From Bradyrhizobium sp. 186 (GTDB lineage Bacteria; Pseudomonadota; Alphaproteobacteria; Rhizobiales; Xanthobacteraceae): a stretch of DNA of 64,000 nucleotides. Where the stretch lies: assembly GCF_023101685.1 (NCBI RefSeq), contig NZ_CP082164.1, forward strand, positions 8,990,001 to 9,054,000. The letters are read 5' to 3'. This document shows, in pieces, positions 49,625 to 59,002 of the stretch (within the stretch, counting starts at the first letter, position 1; the number at the start of each line of letters is the position of its first letter). A program made the translations under genes and the position numbers. A model generated the notes under the pieces. That model saw only the letters and a list, made by a program, of their open reading frames with translations. It had not been told where the DNA came from and did no database searches.

Positions 49625-50499
49625 ATGCACAAGCCACGTCGAACACGACCGTCACTTCAAGCCAGTAAAGCGCTCGAACTGAAACACCTGAGATCGGCCG
49701 TGGCTGCGGCCGATTGCGGGAGCGTTCGTGGAGCCGCCGAGTTGCTGAGGTCCCAACAATCGAGCCTCAGCCGAACAATCAGCGAGTTTGAGCACCACTT
49801 GGGCGTTCCAGTTTTCGAGCGCTTCAGCGGAGGTGTGCGCCCAACGCGGCCCGGCTGCGACGTCCTTCGGTTGGCCAGAACCATCCTGGAGGAATTCGAC
49901 GCACTCATCGCAACCGCGCGATCCGTTCACAACAGCGAAACCGGCCGTCTGAGCGTCGGTTTCTGCACATCGCTTTCGGCCGGCAATCTGCGAGCCTCCT
50001 TACTTGAGTTCAAGGAGCGGTTCCCGCAGATCGCGCTTGCGAGGTTGAACGATCAAGAACACGTTTAGTAGCGGCACTCCGCAACGGACCGCTTGATCTC
50101 CTGATCGTCACGGGGAGCTTGCCGTTTTTGGACACTAAAGCCATGTCTCTGTGGAGCGAGCGTGTTCTCGTTGCCTTGCCTCATGACCATCCTCTCAGTT
50201 CGCGCGAGACTGTCTGCTGGACCGACCTGCGCGGCGAGACGGTGCTGCTCAGCCACTACGACCCCGGAAGGGAGCTCGAATATCTTCTGGTTTCCAAGCT
50301 CGTCTCGCCTGAGGTCCGCCCAAAAATCGAGCGCCACGACGTCAGTCGCGGCATCATCAAAAGCCTGATCAGCATGAACACAGGAATAAGCCTCGTGCTC
50401 GAGTCCGACATAGGCGCGAATTTGGCGGACCTTGTCTACCAAGAGCTGCGCGATGGCGCGGGTGCGAGCCGCTATTCCTCGCCTTCGATCGGTCGCTGA
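49625..50499 (+). pseudogene. LysR-family transcriptional regulator, frameshifted and shortened
   Basis: The N-terminal helix-turn-helix (LELKHLRSAVAAADCGSVRG, SQQSSLSRTISEFEHHLGVP) is typical LysR. At about 50065, after LARLNDQEHV, a stop appears. One frame over continues LVAALRNGPLDLLIVTGSLP and the effector domain (HYDPGRELEYLLVSKLVSPE) to 50499. The C-terminus seems about 25 residues short of relatives and overlaps the convergent DUF2274 gene by 28 bases. LysR genes in this position are common at the end of trb clusters. Confidence 0.8.
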
Positions 50500-50714
50500 C
50501 GCGCGCGGCGCGCTTTCCGGAAGCTCCTGTCGGCCGCCATGAACCGGGCCAGCATGGGCGCGATAAGCTTGGCCGGATCTCCGATCGGCTGAGCGGTCTC
50601 CTGTGCAAGGATCTGGGCATATGCCACGAGATCCCTGTGCACGCTCGCGGGCAGTTCATGCGTAATCTTGATCGGCTTGTCGTCTTCGATTGCTCCGAGC
50701 TTAAGCTTTGCCAT
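50472..50714 (-). CDS. DUF2274 protein at the end of the trb cluster
   Basis: 80 residues: MAKLKLGAIEDDKPIKITHE, PASVHRDLVAYAQILAQETA and KLIAPMLARFMAADRSFRKA, the whole of a DUF2274 protein, which regularly follows trbI in alphaproteobacterial conjugation clusters. Its ribbon-helix-helix-like look suggests a regulator, not proven. It starts 5 bases after the trbI stop with GAGGACG as ribosome-binding site. Confidence 0.8.
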   Translation of the reverse strand: MAKLKLGAIEDDKPIKITHELPASVHRDLVAYAQILAQETAQPIGDPAKLIAPMLARFMAADRSFRKARRARQRPIEGEE

Positions 50715-50719
50715 CGTCC

Positions 50720-51925
50720 TCAACCTCTATACGGTTCGAGCATCAGGTCACGGTTGACGATCACCCGCACCGGAAATCCCGGACGGATCGTCAAAGTCGG
50801 CTGTATGTTGAGATTGCGGCGGACCACCTGCTGGCCTGTTTGATTGATCGAATCCCCAGCTCCACGGCGGAGGGCGGCAATGAGATCGTTGTTGGTATTG
50901 CCGTTATCCGCCCCGGAATTCACCTCCGTGCCGACGGAAAGCAGCGTCGAAAGAGCGGCCGCCCCCAACAGTTCCTTCCAATGATTGTCGACCTCGTCCT
51001 CAAGACCAGAGTAGCCTGCCGCATCTGCACCGGGCTGCCGTTCCAAAACAATCGACCTCCCATTCGGCATGATAAGGCGCGTCCAGACCAGGAGCACGCG
51101 CGACTGCCCAAATGCGACCTGGCTATCGTAGCTCCCGATCAGCCTTGCTCCCTGGGGGATAAGGCGAGCTCGCCCGGTAGGAGAATCGTACACCGATTCT
51201 GTGACTTGCGCCGTGATCTGGCCAGGCAGGTCGGAGCGGATTCCTGTGATGAGAGCTGCCGGAATGACCGTTCCGGCCTGAACGACAAAAGGCGAAGCCG
51301 GCCTCGCAAGGCGATCGGAGCTTGTCGTCCGACGATCGACCGTTGCACTGACGAACGCAAGCTTTCGGTCTTGGCCATTCTGAGCAAATGCTTCGTCGGA
51401 TGATGGCGCGGCGCTGGATCGGGCTTCGCTCGATGAAGTGGCAGGGGCTTGTGGCCGGACATTGGTGCTGGCAAATACCTTGCTGGTCCGTGCCGCCTCG
51501 CTCTCCTGGTTGACACGCTGCAGTTCGGCATCGATACCGAGCGAGCTGGACGTCGAAGATCCCTGTGCTGCGACGATCGGCCGACCGAGATCGCCGGGCA
51601 AAGGCGGCCCCAGGCGCGGCACGTCCTTCGGGATCTCGGTGTAATCCTTCGGTAAGGTCGCGAGCTGGTCGGCGACGTTGTGGTGGTCAGTCGCGTAAAG
51701 CTCCTCGGGCGCTGAAGCACCTGACCGTTTCTCCTGCAGCGCCCAGAGCACCGCGCCAGTGATCAGCACGAGCACAAGGGCGCTGCCACCGATAAGGACT
51801 TTCCGCGAGAGGCGCGCAACTTTTGGCCGATCCGGCCGGAGCCGCAGGGTTTCGGCGATCTCTTCCGGCGGCTTGCCCCGAGGCGCTTCCTTTGGTGTAT
51901 CGATCGCCTGGTCAGTATCGTTCAA
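50720..51925 (-). CDS. trbI: Conjugal transfer protein TrbI (VirB10-like)
   Basis: 401 residues: a short cytoplasmic N-terminus (ETLRLRPDRPKVARLSRK), one membrane helix near residues 42-62, a proline/serine-rich periplasmic stretch, then the conserved VirB10-like C-terminus (VQAGTVIPAALITGIRSDLP, LIPQGARLIGSYDSQVAFGQ, IQPTLTIRPGFPVRVIVNRD). It links inner and outer membrane parts of the mating channel. Start overlaps the trbG stop by 4 bases. Intact. Confidence 0.93.
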   Translation of the reverse strand: MNDTDQAIDTPKEAPRGKPPEEIAETLRLRPDRPKVARLSRKVLIGGSALVLVLITGAVLWALQEKRSGASAPEELYATDHHNVADQLATLPKDYTEIPKDVPRLGPPLPGDLGRPIVAAQGSSTSSSLGIDAELQRVNQESEAARTSKVFASTNVRPQAPATSSSEARSSAAPSSDEAFAQNGQDRKLAFVSATVDRRTTSSDRLARPASPFVVQAGTVIPAALITGIRSDLPGQITAQVTESVYDSPTGRARLIPQGARLIGSYDSQVAFGQSRVLLVWTRLIMPNGRSIVLERQPGADAAGYSGLEDEVDNHWKELLGAAALSTLLSVGTEVNSGADNGNTNNDLIAALRRGAGDSINQTGQQVVRRNLNIQPTLTIRPGFPVRVIVNRDLMLEPYRG

Positions 51926-52896
51926 AGCGACCTCCCGTCGGTACGCACGATCCTGACCTTCTGCTGGTGCTCCTCGCCCAGCCTCAGTTCCGCGGCCGCG
52001 AACAGCCGGTCAACAATCAGCACATTTCCGTAAGCGCGGTAGTTGACGATCTCGGTTTTGCCGTCGGGCCCGATCACGAAGAGCGGCGGCATCTCGCCCT
52101 GACTGACGCCGGGGGAGAATTCAATGTAGGTTTTTCGGCCGTCATCATAAGCGTTGACGGGACGCCAAGGCGGGCTGTCGCCCTCGATGGCGTAGCGGTA
52201 GCGGCGCGCCGGCAGGTCCGGAATAAAGGGTGCCGGCGGTAAAGCTCGCGTTCGCCCGCCACGATCCGCCGGATAGAACCAGGCGACCGAGGGCATATAG
52301 GGCTTTTCTTTGGCGCGAAGCTCGATCAGGTAAGTACGGCGATCAGTATTGACGACGAGGTTGGTCTCGATCGAGGGACGGGTTGGCTTGACCATGATGT
52401 GAACGCGGCGGGTGTCGCCGCTGCCACTCTCGGTGTCGCCGACCACCCAGCGGACGGTATCGCCTGCGGCGACCGGTCCTGAGCCGATCAGCTGCTCACC
52501 GGGCTCGAGGGCAACGTCCGTAATTTGCCCCGGCGCGGCATAGATCTGGTAGAGCGCGCCCGGACTATAGGAAAACACTTGCACCGCATTGTAGTAGCCG
52601 GCCTTGCGAGGCTGCACGCGTGCAGCGTCATTTGCGGTTTCGATGCGCTCGACAGGCTCCTTGGCCTCCGCGCTGTTGCCGCCTCGTGCAGCCTTCCAGG
52701 CCGGCGGCACATGCAGCGGTCGCGGGCGATCATCGGCAAGCGCCGGCAAGTCCGGTGCCGGCGGGAGCTCGTTGTCGTAGCTGATTTGCGGCGGCCTGAA
52801 GGTCGTGCAGCCGCCGAGCGTCGAGACACAGACCAGAAGAGCCAGAGGCAAGCACGGTCGCACTTTTCGTGACACAATAACGAGACCTGACGGCAT
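51922..52896 (-). CDS. trbG: Conjugal transfer protein TrbG (VirB9-like)
   Basis: 324 residues from MPSGLVIVSRKVRPCLPLAL, with a lipobox-like LVCVSTLGGC, then VQVFSYSPGALYQIYAAPGQ and ITDVALEPGEQLIGSGPVAA, typical VirB9/TrbG beta-structure. The C-terminal part VIGPDGKTEIVNYRAYGNVL is conserved. It forms the outer-membrane core complex with TrbI. It starts 1 base after the trbF stop region and overlaps trbI. Confidence 0.93.
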   Translation of the reverse strand: MPSGLVIVSRKVRPCLPLALLVCVSTLGGCTTFRPPQISYDNELPPAPDLPALADDRPRPLHVPPAWKAARGGNSAEAKEPVERIETANDAARVQPRKAGYYNAVQVFSYSPGALYQIYAAPGQITDVALEPGEQLIGSGPVAAGDTVRWVVGDTESGSGDTRRVHIMVKPTRPSIETNLVVNTDRRTYLIELRAKEKPYMPSVAWFYPADRGGRTRALPPAPFIPDLPARRYRYAIEGDSPPWRPVNAYDDGRKTYIEFSPGVSQGEMPPLFVIGPDGKTEIVNYRAYGNVLIVDRLFAAAELRLGEEHQQKVRIVRTDGRSL

Positions 52897-52897
52897 G

Positions 52898-53578
52898 TTA
52901 GCCGAGCTCCTTTGACCAGTTGATCGCGTTGACGTAGATGCCAAGGGGATTTTTGCGTAGGCGATCCAGATCGCGAGGCATTTTCACGACGATGGTAAGG
53001 ATCGCAGTCCACCGTTCCGTTGCGGCAAGTTGGCCGTTGTCGTAGCGGCGCTCGATCCAGGCGAGGCGAAAGCTCTCAGGCGAGGCTCGGATGACGCTCG
53101 AGACCTCGATCGCGATTTGCGTCTTTCCGAGCTTGGCGAAGGGGTCGTTGTTGCGGGCATAGTCGTTGAGCGCGGCGGCGCCGCGATCGGTCGTGAAGTC
53201 GTAGGCACGCAGCCAGTTCTCGCGGAGGACAATCGCGTCCATCGGCAGGCCGCGGACGTGCTCGATGAAGCGCGCCAGGTGAAACGCTATTTGAGGGTCC
53301 GTCGGCTGGTAGGCAGCATTTGCAGGGGCAACTGCTTTCGCTTCACCCAATTGATCGACCTCAACCACCCAGGGCGTGATCGTGCCATGGGCTGATTGCC
53401 AGACCAGAGCTCCAGCAAAGCCCGCGGAGAGGAACAGGCAACCGAATGCCATGAGCCGCCAGTTCTTGGCCTGGACTCGTGCTGCACCAATGCGGTCATC
53501 CCAGACTTGAGCTGCGCGTTGATAGGGCGTGACCGGCTCCGGCGTGCGGCCATAGTGAACGGCCGATCGTTTGAACAT
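52898..53578 (-). CDS. trbF: Conjugal transfer protein TrbF (VirB8-like)
   Basis: 226 residues, a bitopic inner-membrane protein: cytoplasmic N-terminus with PVTPYQRAAQVWDDRIGAAR, one membrane helix near 43-60 and a VirB8-like periplasmic domain (FIEHVRGLPMDAIVLRENWL, NPLGIYVNAINWSKELG). It nucleates assembly of the secretion channel. Intact and properly spaced. Confidence 0.93.
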   Translation of the reverse strand: MFKRSAVHYGRTPEPVTPYQRAAQVWDDRIGAARVQAKNWRLMAFGCLFLSAGFAGALVWQSAHGTITPWVVEVDQLGEAKAVAPANAAYQPTDPQIAFHLARFIEHVRGLPMDAIVLRENWLRAYDFTTDRGAAALNDYARNNDPFAKLGKTQIAIEVSSVIRASPESFRLAWIERRYDNGQLAATERWTAILTIVVKMPRDLDRLRKNPLGIYVNAINWSKELG

Positions 53579-53627
53579 TTGTGCACCTCAAGGCATGGTT
53601 GGAAATGGATTTGGAGAGACAGCGAAC

Positions 53628-54860
53628 TCAGCGATTGTCTTGTGAGAGGTCGACCGATGCGCCGCTCCCGCCGTGATCGCCTGACCGAACCGCGTGCGTG
53701 GCCGCTGATGCTCCATGCTGGATGGTCTGCGCCCGCTTCATACGCCGAACCCAGGCTGGCGGACTGTCGGGCGCGGCCGAGGAGCCCCCCTCCTCCTGAC
53801 CGACTTGACCAGCCCCTCGCCCAAGGCCGGCTGCGAGCGAACGCAAGGGACTTGCCGCGCCTGGCGCGCTCGCCTCGACGCCGGAGCTTCCCGCCCGCAA
53901 CATGTTCGTCGCGCCATTTGCAATCGCGCTTCCACCGCGCAGCGAGCCCGCAATTGCGCCTGCAGCAAGACCTGCAGCGCCGGCGGCAACGCCAGCTCCT
54001 GCCGCGATCACCCCACCGGCAGCGAGGCCCGTGCCGACGGCGGTGCCTGCGCCAAGCTGCGGACCTCCGGAGACGATGCCATTGGCGATACCGGGGCCGA
54101 AGATGCCAAGGCCCAAGAGGGCGAGCGCGCCCAGGACAAGTGCCATCGCATTCTCGATGGTCGGCTGGTTGCCGCCAAAGCCGCCCGTGAACTGCGAGAA
54201 CAGGGTCGATCCGATGCCCACGATGACGGCAAGGACCAGAACCTTGACTCCCGATGAGATGACATTGCCCAGCACCCGTTCGGCCGCAAAAGCGGTCTTG
54301 CCGAATAGGCCGAAGGGGATCAGGACGAAGCCGGCAAGTGTCGTCAGCTTGAATTCGATGAGGGTGACGAACAGCTGGATCGCCAGGATAAAGAACGCGA
54401 GCAGCACCACGATCCAAGCAAACAGCAGGACCACGATTTGCACGAAATTCTCAAAGAAGCTGACATAGCCCATCAGCCCAGAGATGGAGTCCAGGATCGG
54501 CCGGCCTGCATCAAGGCCTACCTGCGCAATGCGGCCCGGCCTTAGGAAATCTGCTGACGAAAGGCTTGTCCCTGAGGCTCTCAGACCTAGCCCCGCAAAA
54601 CTTTCGAAGACCATCCGGGCGAGGTTGTTCCAATTGCCAATCAGGTAAGCAAAGACGCCGACAAACAAGGTTTTCTTGACCAGCCGGGCGATGATGTCCT
54701 CGTCCGTTCCGAACGACCAGAACAGGCCAGCCAGGGTGATGTCGATTGCAGCCAGCGTTGTGGCGACATATCCAATTTCGCCCCCGACGAGACCGAATCC
54801 GGAATCGATGTAGCGGGTAAAGGTTTCCAGAAACTGGTCGATGACGCCCGTGCCGCCCAT
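53628..54860 (-). CDS. trbL: Conjugal transfer protein TrbL (VirB6-like)
   Basis: 410 residues: MGGTGVIDQFLETFTRYIDS, then five or more membrane segments (for example IVVLLFAWIVVLLAFFILAI) and a glycine/alanine-rich tail. This is the polytopic channel protein TrbL. The C-terminal low-complexity tail varies in the family. It starts 3 bases after the trbK stop. Intact. Confidence 0.92.
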   Translation of the reverse strand: MGGTGVIDQFLETFTRYIDSGFGLVGGEIGYVATTLAAIDITLAGLFWSFGTDEDIIARLVKKTLFVGVFAYLIGNWNNLARMVFESFAGLGLRASGTSLSSADFLRPGRIAQVGLDAGRPILDSISGLMGYVSFFENFVQIVVLLFAWIVVLLAFFILAIQLFVTLIEFKLTTLAGFVLIPFGLFGKTAFAAERVLGNVISSGVKVLVLAVIVGIGSTLFSQFTGGFGGNQPTIENAMALVLGALALLGLGIFGPGIANGIVSGGPQLGAGTAVGTGLAAGGVIAAGAGVAAGAAGLAAGAIAGSLRGGSAIANGATNMLRAGSSGVEASAPGAASPLRSLAAGLGRGAGQVGQEEGGSSAAPDSPPAWVRRMKRAQTIQHGASAATHAVRSGDHGGSGASVDLSQDNR

Positions 54861-54863
54861 GGC

Positions 54864-55235
54864 TCACTCGCTTTGGCTCGGAATGGAGGAAAAGCCGGAC
54901 GGGAGGCGACTTTCGTCCTTACGCGGGACTGGAGAGGGGAATGGCGCCGCGCCGGTCCGGCTATCCGAACCATCAATTGCCCTGCTTCCGCCTAAGAACT
55001 GATTGCGCTGCTCGGCCCAGATCTTCTGGCATTCAAGCAGAGCATCTTTCTGCTCGTAGGTGACGGTACGGCATTGCTCGAGCTTTGCTGCGGTCACATC
55101 CGGTTTTGAGGCCAGAGAGACGGAAGACTGGGTCGCGCTCTCGTCGGTGCGCAGGCGAATGGCGCAGGCGGCGACCAACAGGACAGCAAGACCAGCTGCT
55201 GCCGCGACAGGTAGTCGTTCAAATCGTATTTTCAT
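54864..55235 (-). CDS. trbK: TrbK-like lipoprotein
   Basis: 123 residues with a lipoprotein signal (LAVLLVAAC, lipid cysteine at about residue 24) and a short family core (LEQCRTVTYEQKDALLECQK, IWAEQRNQFLG). This matches the TrbK-alt proteins that sit between trbJ and trbL; classical TrbK prevents entry of a second element. Function by position. Intact. Confidence 0.82.
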   Translation of the reverse strand: MKIRFERLPVAAAAGLAVLLVAACAIRLRTDESATQSSVSLASKPDVTAAKLEQCRTVTYEQKDALLECQKIWAEQRNQFLGGSRAIDGSDSRTGAAPFPSPVPRKDESRLPSGFSSIPSQSE

Positions 55236-55237
55236 GA

Positions 55238-55972
55238 TCAGTGGAACATCTGCACGGTTGTCGGTTGATAGTTTTGGCCCGGGCTGAGAAAGCGCCGCAG
55301 CTGCTCCCTACCCTGCTCCTGCGCTGCAGCCCGCTGGGCGGATTCGAGCGTCTGTGCGCGACCTTGCGCGGCAACAGTCGCCGTAAGGTCCGCAAGCTGC
55401 TGGGCTTGCAGCGCAAGGAGCTGGTTGCCGGCCTGACTTGCCTGGAGCGCACCCGCTGCGCCCTGGCTCGCCGTCACGAGGGCGGACATCTGGGTGCGGT
55501 TGGCGTCGAGATTGCCGACAACGCTCGCTTGGACCCTCATGGCGTCCTGCAGCCCGGCAACTGAGTTCTGCCAGCGTGTTTGGGCATTTGCGACCAGGAG
55601 CCCATCGGACATGCTCGCGGATGCCGGCGCATAGGTGGTGGAAAACGCGCGATCGATCTGCTGGACGTCGTAGGCAATCCGCTGCGCCTGCGAGAGTAGC
55701 TGCTGGGTGCGCTGAATCGACTGCTCGAGCTGTTGCAACGATGAATAAGGCAGGCTCGTCAGGTTCTTCGCCTGGTTGATCAGCATCTGCGCTTCGTTCT
55801 GGAGCGAAGTGATCTGGTTGTTGATCTGCTGCAGCTCACGCGCGGCCGTCAGCCCATTCTGAACGTAGTTGTTGGGATCGAACACGATCCACTGCGCCTT
55901 CGCTTCGCGGGGCGATTGGATCATGGTCATGGCAATGATACTTGCTGCCAGAAGCGGGCGGATACAGCTCAT
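55238..55972 (-). CDS. trbJ: Conjugal transfer protein TrbJ (VirB5-like)
   Basis: 244 residues from MSCIRPLLAASIIAMTMIQS, a signal peptide ending near AKA, then a long helical region (LQQINNQITSLQNEAQMLIN, IQRTQQLLSQAQRIAYDVQQ). TrbJ is the periplasmic minor pilus protein. The open frame extends upstream, but the ATG at 55972 overlaps the trbE stop (TGATG) and is the real start. Intact. Confidence 0.92.
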   Translation of the reverse strand: MSCIRPLLAASIIAMTMIQSPREAKAQWIVFDPNNYVQNGLTAARELQQINNQITSLQNEAQMLINQAKNLTSLPYSSLQQLEQSIQRTQQLLSQAQRIAYDVQQIDRAFSTTYAPASASMSDGLLVANAQTRWQNSVAGLQDAMRVQASVVGNLDANRTQMSALVTASQGAAGALQASQAGNQLLALQAQQLADLTATVAAQGRAQTLESAQRAAAQEQGREQLRRFLSPGQNYQPTTVQMFH

Positions 55973-58404
55973 CAGAGCGCTCCTTGTTTGGCGAGCTGCG
56001 GAATGAGATTGCAGGCCCAACCGAGGTCTCGCGCCTTGAGCCAACCGGTGACGAACTCGTCCCTTCCGTGCTCGGCAAGCACCCGATCGACGAGAGCCTG
56101 GTCGGCTTTGGACGAGGCGGCCGCAAAGGCGAGCGCGATTTCGCCAAGTCCGAGCTCGAACAGGCGGTTGCCGCGTCGGGATTGGCAGTAGTAGTGTCGC
56201 TTGGGGGTGGCGCGGGCGAGGATCTCGATCTGGCGGTCGTTCAGCCCAAAGCGGCGATAGATCGCCATGATCTGTGGCTCGATGGCGCGATCGTTTGGCA
56301 ACAGGATCCGGGTCGGGCAGCTCTCGATGATGGCAGGCGCGATTTTCGAGCCGTCGATATCGGCAAGCGACTGGGTCGCAAAAACGACGGAGGCGTTCTT
56401 CTTGCGAAGCGTTTTGAGCCATTCGCGGAGCTTGCCGGCAAAATCGGCATCATCGAGCGCAAGCCAGCCTTCGTCGATGATGAGCAGTGTCGGACGACCG
56501 TCTAAGCGGTCCTCGATCCGGTGAAACAGATAGGCCAGAACTGCGGGCGCGGCAGAGGTCCCGATCAATCCGTCGGTCTCAAACACCTGGACGGAGGCTT
56601 TACCCAGCCTTTCGTGCTCGCCGTCCAGCAACCGCGCGTATGGCCCACCGAGGCAGTAGGGCTGCAGCGCGCGCTTGAGAGCGTTGGATTGCAGAAGAAC
56701 GGAGAGGCCAGTCAGCGTCCGCTCCGTAATCGGCGCCGAGGCGAGCGAGGTCAACGCCGACCAGACATGATCCTTGGTGTCAGGCGTGACCTCGATCCGC
56801 TCGCGCGTCAGGATCGATGCGATCCAGTCGGATGCCCAGCCTCGCTCACCGACATCGTCGATGCGCGCAAGCGGCTGGAGCGCGACGAATTCTGACGATT
56901 CCAGCGCGCCGCCGAGATCATGCCAGTCGCCCCCCGTGGCGATGGCCGATGCGCGGATCGAACCGCCGAAGTCGAACGCAAAGATCTGCGCCTCGCCATA
57001 GCGGCGGAACTGCAGCGCCATGAGCGCCAGCAGCACCGACTTGCCGGCGCCCGTCGGTCCGATGACCAGGGTGTGGCCGACATCTCCGACATGCAGAGAA
57101 AACCGGAATGGCGTGGAACCTTCAGTCTTACCGAAGAACAATGGGGGCGCGTTGAGGTGGTGATCCCTCACCTCTCCGGCCCATACGGCAGATAGCGGGA
57201 TCATATGGGCGAGGTTCAGGGTCGAGACCGGCGGCTGGCGGACGTTTGCGTACGTTTGTCCCGGCAGGCTGCCGAGCCAGGCTTCGACGGCATTGACCGT
57301 CTCGGCCATGCAGGTGAAGTCGCGGCCCTGGACGACCTTTTCGGCGAGGCGGAGCTTTTCGTCGGCTGCGCGAGGATCCCCGTCCCAGACCGTGACCGTT
57401 GCCGTGACGAAGACCTCTGCGATCTGATCCGAGCCCAATTCCTGGAGCGCACTGTCGGCGTCCATCGCCTTGTTGTGGGCATCGGTATCCAGAAGCGCGG
57501 AGGCCTCGTTCGTCATCACCTCCTTCAGGATCGCCGCGATCGACTTGCGCTTGGCAAACCATTGCCGCCTGATCCTGGTGAGGAGCTTTGTGGCATCTGT
57601 CTTGTCGAGCATGATCGCCCGCGTCGACCAGCGATACGGGAATGCCAGCCGGTTCAGCTCGTCGAGAATTCCGGGCGTGGTCGCGGTCGGAAACCCCACG
57701 AGCGTCAGAACGCGCAGATGCGCCTCGCCCAGCATGGGCTCGAGACCTCCTGTCAGGGATTGATCGGCAAGCAACGCATCGAGATACATCGGAATTTCTG
57801 GCACGCGCACGCGATGCCGTTTGGTCGAGACCGTCGAATGCAGGTAGGTCAGCGTTTGCTCGTCATCGAGCCAGCCACATTCCGGCATGAAACCCTCGAC
57901 GAGCTGCAGGACGCGGCCGGTCCGGTCGACAAAGCCGGCAAGCACCTCGCGCGCATCCGCTCCCGCAGCGCGATGGCTGCCCTCGTACAGCAGGCGCTCC
58001 GCCACGGCCGCACTCTCTGCCGGAGGCAGATAGAGGAAAGTCAGATAGTAGCTCGACTCATAGTGGCTGCCGGCCTCCTCGAATTGCGCTTTCCGCTCCG
58101 CATCCACCAGCGCCGAGGCGACGTCCGGGAATGTATCCGGCGGATAGCGTCCTGCCGAATGCCGCTGCGCCTCGACGAAGACGGCCCACCCCGATCCGAG
58201 GCGACGGAGCGCATTGTTGAGGCGGCCTGCGACAGCAACAAGCTCGGCAGGCACTGAGCTGTCGAGATCCGGCCCTCTGAACCGGGCCGTTCGCTGAAAG
58301 GATCCATCCTTGTTGAGAATGATGCCCTCATCGACCAGGGCCGCCCAAGGCAGGAAGTCGGCAAGGCGCGTGTTTGAACGGCGATATTCGGCAAGATTCA
58401 TCAT
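55972..58404 (-). CDS. trbE: Conjugal transfer ATPase TrbE (VirB4-like)
   Basis: 810 residues from MMNLAEYRRSNTRLADFLPW (start at 58404 or 58401). The N-terminal domain is typical (QRTARFRGPDLDSS, ESSYYLTFLYLPPAE). The ATPase domain has Walker A GPTGAGKSVLL near residue 455 and Walker B LLIIDEGWLALDD near 655, followed by FATQSLADIDGS. It powers pilus assembly and substrate movement at the inner membrane. Full length with no interruption. Confidence 0.95.
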   Translation of the reverse strand: MMNLAEYRRSNTRLADFLPWAALVDEGIILNKDGSFQRTARFRGPDLDSSVPAELVAVAGRLNNALRRLGSGWAVFVEAQRHSAGRYPPDTFPDVASALVDAERKAQFEEAGSHYESSYYLTFLYLPPAESAAVAERLLYEGSHRAAGADAREVLAGFVDRTGRVLQLVEGFMPECGWLDDEQTLTYLHSTVSTKRHRVRVPEIPMYLDALLADQSLTGGLEPMLGEAHLRVLTLVGFPTATTPGILDELNRLAFPYRWSTRAIMLDKTDATKLLTRIRRQWFAKRKSIAAILKEVMTNEASALLDTDAHNKAMDADSALQELGSDQIAEVFVTATVTVWDGDPRAADEKLRLAEKVVQGRDFTCMAETVNAVEAWLGSLPGQTYANVRQPPVSTLNLAHMIPLSAVWAGEVRDHHLNAPPLFFGKTEGSTPFRFSLHVGDVGHTLVIGPTGAGKSVLLALMALQFRRYGEAQIFAFDFGGSIRASAIATGGDWHDLGGALESSEFVALQPLARIDDVGERGWASDWIASILTRERIEVTPDTKDHVWSALTSLASAPITERTLTGLSVLLQSNALKRALQPYCLGGPYARLLDGEHERLGKASVQVFETDGLIGTSAAPAVLAYLFHRIEDRLDGRPTLLIIDEGWLALDDADFAGKLREWLKTLRKKNASVVFATQSLADIDGSKIAPAIIESCPTRILLPNDRAIEPQIMAIYRRFGLNDRQIEILARATPKRHYYCQSRRGNRLFELGLGEIALAFAAASSKADQALVDRVLAEHGRDEFVTGWLKARDLGWACNLIPQLAKQGAL

Positions 58405-58412
58405 AGGCAACT

Positions 58413-58676
58413 CTAGGATTTGAGGTGGCTTGGAATACGGACGTGCCGGCGCACGACTTCCACGAAATCGGAATCGCGTTTTGCGGCCCAGATGGCGGCC
58501 ATGTGGCCGACGAACCAGAGGAGAAGGCCGGCAACCCACAGGCGCAGCCCAAGACCGAGTGCCGCCGCTAACGTGCCGTTGGCGATCGCCACGGCGCGCG
58601 GCGCACCGCCCATCAGGATAGGCTCGGTGAGCGCACGATGCACGGGCGCGATAAAGCCTGCGACTGGCTCCTCCAT
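58413..58676 (-). CDS. trbD: Conjugal transfer protein TrbD (VirB3-like)
   Basis: 87 residues: MEEPVAGFIAPVHRALTEPI, two membrane segments (ANGTLAAALGLGLRLWVAGL, LLWFVGHMAAIWAA) and a short tail. It starts at 58676, sharing bases with the trbC stop. Typical VirB3 size and place. Intact. Confidence 0.9.
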   Translation of the reverse strand: MEEPVAGFIAPVHRALTEPILMGGAPRAVAIANGTLAAALGLGLRLWVAGLLLWFVGHMAAIWAAKRDSDFVEVVRRHVRIPSHLKS

Positions 58677-59002
58677 TAGATCACCACGCCGCCGCCGAAG
58701 GAGAAGAAAGACAGAAAGAAGCTTGATGCCGCAAAGGCGATGGACAGACCGAACACGATCTGAACCAGGCGACGAAAGCCACCAGACGTGTCGCCAAATG
58801 CGAGCGAGAGCCCGGTTACGATGATGATGATGACCGCGATAATCTTGGCGACGGGACCCTCGACCGATTGCAAAATCTGGTTGAGCGGTTGCTCCCACGG
58901 CATATTTGAGCCAGCGGCGCAAGCCGGGATACTGTTCAGCCAAAGGGTCACAATTGCCGTGGCCGGAATGCTGGCGCGGCGGAGAGATGAAGGCATCGTC
59001 AT
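58676..59002 (-). CDS. trbC: Conjugal transfer protein TrbC (pilin, VirB2-like)
   Basis: 108 residues: signal peptide to about residue 30 (ending SIPACAAG), then two hydrophobic helices (IIAVIIIIVTGLSLAFGD, LSIAFAASSFFLSFFSFG). The pilus subunit precursor. Its ATG overlaps the trbB stop (ATGA at 58999-59002). Intact. Confidence 0.9.
   Translation of the reverse strand: MTMPSSLRRASIPATAIVTLWLNSIPACAAGSNMPWEQPLNQILQSVEGPVAKIIAVIIIIVTGLSLAFGDTSGGFRRLVQIVFGLSIAFAASSFFLSFFSFGGGVVI

Noticed and set aside
53287..54417. 376-codon alternative frame within trbL/trbF
   Set aside because: Gly/Arg-rich shadow of two well-supported trb genes.
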